DNA from: Actinopolymorpha sp. NPDC004070
Lineage (GTDB): Bacteria; Actinomycetota; Actinomycetes; Propionibacteriales; Actinopolymorphaceae
DNA length: 64,000 nucleotides
NCBI RefSeq assembly: GCF_040610475.1
Contig: NZ_JBEXMJ010000016.1
Coordinates: 62,001-126,000 of the forward strand
Direction: 5' to 3'
Position 1 is the stretch's first letter. Each line of letters begins with the position of its first letter. The notes beneath the pieces were generated by a model. That model searched no databases. It saw only the letters and a list, made by a program, of their open reading frames with translations, and was not told the origin of the DNA. This document shows, in pieces, positions 61,799 to 64,000 of the stretch. The translations under genes and the position numbers were made by a program.

Positions 61799-62119
61799 AT
61801 GACCGAGCGACAGCAAGCAGACGCCGACCAATCCCGGGAGCGGGCGCCCCGCGCCAAGAAGAAGCCGAGCATGGCCAAGGTCATCCGTGGGGCCGTGCAG
61901 CAGTTCGGTGAACTCACCGGCAAGCAGGCCGACGGTGTGAGTGGTGTGCGCCGCGAAGGTGACGGCTGGTCGCTGCTCGTCGACGTGGTCGAACTCGAGC
62001 GCATCCCTTCCACGACGACGGTGATCGCCACCTACCGGCTCGACGTCACCTCCGACGGTGAGCTGGACGGCTACGAACGCCTGCGCCGTTATGTGCGTGG
62101 TTCGGTGGACCCGTCATGA
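61799..62119 (+). CDS. gvpO: Gas vesicle protein GvpO
   Basis: This 106-residue protein has a basic, disordered N-terminus (~1-25) and a compact GvpO core: QQFGELTGKQADGVSGVRRE, GWSLLVDVVELERIP and ATYRLDVTSDGELDGYERLR. GvpO is required for gas vesicle formation in haloarchaea and is conserved in actinobacterial clusters. It was proposed to act in regulation or assembly. It heads the second gvp transcription unit, and its stop overlaps the gvpJ start by 4 nt. Confidence 0.93.
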   Translation: MTERQQADADQSRERAPRAKKKPSMAKVIRGAVQQFGELTGKQADGVSGVRREGDGWSLLVDVVELERIPSTTTVIATYRLDVTSDGELDGYERLRRYVRGSVDPS

Positions 62120-62529
62120 CCCAGTCGATCACCAGCCGCAACCCTCGCCCGGACACGCTCGCCGACGTCCTGGAACGCGTTCTGGACAAGGGTGTCGTCA
62201 TCGCCGGCGACATCGTTGTGAACATTCTGGACATCGAGCTGTTGTCGCTGAAGCTGCGGTTGTTCGTCGCCTCGGCCCAGACCGCCCAGGAGATGGGCAT
62301 GGACTGGTGGACTCGCGACGAGTTCTTCACCTCGCAGTCGAACGGCGGAGGCGGGAAGAACGACCAGGTCGAGGGCAAGCGCGCACCCGCGGAGCTGGAA
62401 GCGGAGAACGACCAACTCAAGCAACGCATCGAACGCCTCGAGCGGGCAATCGCCGACCGTGAGCTCCCGGAGCAGTCCGAGCAGTCGAACGGGTCCGGAC
62501 GACAAGCCCAGCAGGAGGAGGATCGCTGA
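62116..62529 (+). CDS. gvpJ: Gas vesicle protein GvpJ
   Basis: This 137-residue GvpA-related minor protein reads DTLADVLERVLDKGVVIAGD, IVVNILDIELLSLKLRLFVA and ends its core with AQEMGMDWW, a GvpJ-specific feature (GvpA has TYLRFAEA there). The C-terminal half is a Glu/Gln/Arg-rich coiled coil (LEAENDQLKQRIERLERAI). GvpJ is a minor shell or nucleation component that influences vesicle shape. It is translationally coupled to gvpO and to gvpL, whose ATG overlaps its stop by one base. Confidence 0.93.
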   Translation: MTQSITSRNPRPDTLADVLERVLDKGVVIAGDIVVNILDIELLSLKLRLFVASAQTAQEMGMDWWTRDEFFTSQSNGGGGKNDQVEGKRAPAELEAENDQLKQRIERLERAIADRELPEQSEQSNGSGRQAQQEEDR

Positions 62530-63314
62530 TGACGGCGGGCGACGCTCGCGGCCTCTACCTCTTCGCCATCGTCGGTTCCACGGCGGTCGACCTGTCCGGG
62601 CTGCCCGGCTTTGCCGGCGGCGGCAGCCCCCGGCTGGTGGACCACGGCGATCTCGCGGCCGTCGTCGCCGACGTTCCCCTTGCGGCGTTGGACGTTCGCG
62701 AGGAGGAGGTCACCGAGGACGGTCGGCTCGCCCGGATGGCGATGGACCACGACACCGTGATCCGCGCCGTCTTCGAGCAGACGCCCGCATTGCCGTTGCG
62801 CCTCGCGACAGTGGTCGGCGACGAGGATGCCGCCCGCCGCCTGCTGGCGGAACGTTCCACCGAGATCCGCGACCTGCTCGCCCGGCTGGCCGGCCACGAG
62901 GAGTGGGGTGTGCGGCTGCGCCGTGAGGGTGAGGCACCCGACGAGAACGCCGAGCGTGAGCGCGCCCGGGCTGCGCGACCTTCCGGACGGGACTACCTGC
63001 AGGCGCGAAGGGAGGCGTTGCGGGCCAGTCAGGAGCAACGCCACGCCGTACGTCAGGCCGGCGATGAGGTCTACCGCGGGCTGGCCGAGCACGCCAGTGA
63101 CGCCACCCGGCTGTCAACGGGCGGTGCCACCGGCCTGCTGCTGAACGCCACCTACCTGGTGCCCACCTCCGCGACTGACGCCTTCCGCGAGGTGGCCGAG
63201 AAGTACGCCGCCGACCTGGAGGCCGGAGGAGTGCGGGTCGAGCTGACCGGCCCCTGGCCGCCGTACAGCTTCGCGCAGGTGACCATCGGATCGCAGGCGG
63301 CGGCCGATGGCTAA
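62529..63314 (+). CDS. gvpL: Gas vesicle protein GvpL/GvpF family
   Basis: This 261-residue protein matches the GvpL/GvpF family: the first ferredoxin-like strand ARGLYLFAIV, the GDLAAVVADVPLAAL segment, MAMDHDTVIRAVFEQTPALP and the closing VRVELTGPWPPYSFAQV. GvpF/L proteins bind GvpA and seed assembly. It is assigned as GvpL because it follows gvpJ as in the streptomycete order; GvpF cannot be excluded. It overlaps gvpS by 8 nt. Confidence 0.92.
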   Translation: MTAGDARGLYLFAIVGSTAVDLSGLPGFAGGGSPRLVDHGDLAAVVADVPLAALDVREEEVTEDGRLARMAMDHDTVIRAVFEQTPALPLRLATVVGDEDAARRLLAERSTEIRDLLARLAGHEEWGVRLRREGEAPDENAERERARAARPSGRDYLQARREALRASQEQRHAVRQAGDEVYRGLAEHASDATRLSTGGATGLLLNATYLVPTSATDAFREVAEKYAADLEAGGVRVELTGPWPPYSFAQVTIGSQAAADG

Positions 63315-63525
63315 CCGCACGCTCGTCACTGGATCGGGCGGGGGCACCAGCCTGGTGGACCTGCTGGACCGCGTCGTGGACCGCGGCGTGGTGGTGTCCG
63401 GCGACATCATCATCTCCCTGGCCGGTATCGACCTGATCCAGCTGAACCTCCGGTTGTTGCTGATCGGGCTGGAGACGGCCAACGAGATGCACCGCACCAA
63501 CTTCGAGGGGAGGGGAGCGCGATGA
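63307..63525 (+). CDS. gvpS: Gas vesicle protein GvpS
   Basis: This 72-residue GvpA-related minor protein reads SLVDLLDRVVDRGVVVSGDI and IISLAGIDLIQLNLRLLLIG. The 'SGDIIISLAGIDLI' form distinguishes GvpS from GvpA and GvpJ. Length is short but normal for GvpS. Its start lies within gvpL and its stop overlaps gvpK by 4 nt, so gvpJ-L-S-K form one overlapping unit. Confidence 0.92.
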   Translation: MANRTLVTGSGGGTSLVDLLDRVVDRGVVVSGDIIISLAGIDLIQLNLRLLLIGLETANEMHRTNFEGRGAR

Positions 63526-63881
63526 CCGGACCGGCACACCTGCCGCGGCTGCCGGACCTGCGGCGCACCCCTCGCATCGACGCGAACGCCGAGGACCTCG
63601 GTAGGGGACTCGGACAACTCGTCGTGGCTCTGCTCGAACTCGTCCGCGACCTCCTGGAGCGCCAGGCGATCCGGAGGATGGACGGCGGAAGCCTCGACGA
63701 CGAGGAAATCGAACGCCTGGGGGAGGCGCTGCTCGAACTGGAAGACAAGTTCGCCGAGCTCCGGGAGATCTTCGGAGTCGAACGCGAAGGACTCCGGCTT
63801 CCGGTCGACGTCGACGACCTGCTCGACGAACACGAACGGCTCGACACCACAGGGAGGCACAACTCGCCATGGCAGCTGTAG
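63522..63881 (+). CDS. gvpK: Gas vesicle protein GvpK
   Basis: This 119-residue protein has the GvpK core RIDANAEDLGRGLGQLVVAL, LLELVRDLLERQAIRRMDGG and LEDKFAELREIFGV. It is a predicted helical protein essential for vesicle formation in several organisms. The start GTG/ATG region overlaps the end of gvpS. Its last 13 nt overlap the second gvpA start at 63869. Confidence 0.93.
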   Translation: MTGPAHLPRLPDLRRTPRIDANAEDLGRGLGQLVVALLELVRDLLERQAIRRMDGGSLDDEEIERLGEALLELEDKFAELREIFGVEREGLRLPVDVDDLLDEHERLDTTGRHNSPWQL

Positions 63882-64000
63882 CGACGCAGGGAATCAACCG
63901 TGCGCCCCGGCCGAGCAGTCTTGCCGATGTCCTCGAGGTGATCCTCGACAAGGGCATCGTCATCGACGCCTACGTCCGGGTGGCGCTCGTGGGGATCGAG
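63869..64000 (+). CDS. gvpA: Gas vesicle structural protein GvpA, second copy (partial)
   Basis: The first 44 codons of a second gvpA are present before the window ends. The residues match the first copy except for one inserted Val near the start (AAVATQ versus AAATQ) and Val-to-Leu in VRVALVGIE, although many synonymous positions differ. GGGAGG lies 11 nt before ATG 63869. The gene continues past the right edge, where gvpF, gvpG or gvpN would be expected. Confidence 0.93.
   Translation, partial: MAAVATQGINRAPRPSSLADVLEVILDKGIVIDAYVRVALVGIE

Overview
The window is high-GC DNA (long GC-rich ORFs on both strands, GTG starts, TAnnnT -10 boxes directly in front of start codons) from an actinobacterium. 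Two DUF222/HNH '13E12-type' genes, a peptide-type ABC system joined to glycoside hydrolases, a poly-HAMP hybrid kinase and an actinobacterial gvpO-A-J-L-S-K type gas vesicle cluster fit a soil actinomycete, perhaps Propionibacteriales (Nocardioides/Actinopolymorpha-like). That placement is inference. No rRNA, tRNA, CRISPR array, IS element or prophage was recognised.

Layout. (1) 0-9 kb: an oligosaccharide-use operon with a family-5 binding protein (5' end missing), two permeases, a fused double ATPase, a GH39-like and a GH35-like hydrolase, most genes overlapping or within a few bases. (2) 9-20.4 kb: mixed housekeeping and accessory genes: GrpB-like protein, AraC regulator, FMN reductase, deaminase, membrane protein, cobyric acid synthase, a 13E12-type HNH protein, HpcH/HpaI aldolase, a divergent XRE regulator/SDR pair and an NAD epimerase. 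(3) 20.5-25.4 kb: a sugar ABC importer without an ATPase (lipoprotein plus two permeases), divergent from a GntR/LacI-hybrid repressor. (4) 26.3-31.6 kb: a 1,761-residue soluble hybrid histidine kinase with a long tandem HAMP array. (5) 31.8-35.4 kb: efeUOB ferrous iron uptake behind an IdeR/DtxR-like box. (6) 35.4-43.5 kb: TauD dioxygenase, a GNAT/Gfo-Idh/cupin operon, then a run of phosphatase, P-loop kinase, aminoglycoside-phosphotransferase-like and metallophosphoesterase genes. (7) 43.5-54.4 kb: a second HNH gene, DUF2127 protein, Ca2+/H+ antiporter, MerR regulator, MBL hydrolase, EI24/CysZ-like protein, MocR regulator divergent from an AhpD-like and a PEP-mutase-like gene, and a zinc alcohol dehydrogenase. 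(8) 55.3-64 kb: a gas vesicle cluster running off the right edge: gvpA, gvpY-like, gvpZ-like, two small reverse genes, then gvpO-J-L-S-K and a second gvpA.

The gas vesicle block is the most unusual part. The gvpY-like protein carries a ~400-residue acidic tract followed by a ~335-residue Lys/Ala-rich repeat tail that has recently grown by a 153-bp tandem duplication. The neighbouring gvpZ-like SRPBCC protein has its own acidic tail. Together they look like an intrinsically disordered charged matrix attached to a gas vesicle system.

Three genes (an HExxH protein near 39.9 kb, a P-loop kinase near 41.2 kb and a MerR regulator near 47.95 kb) are each broken by the loss of a single base. They are either genuine pseudogenes or assembly errors. 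The two HNH genes share a matching promoter layout, each with a perfect TTGTCCACA (DnaA-box-like) sequence upstream.
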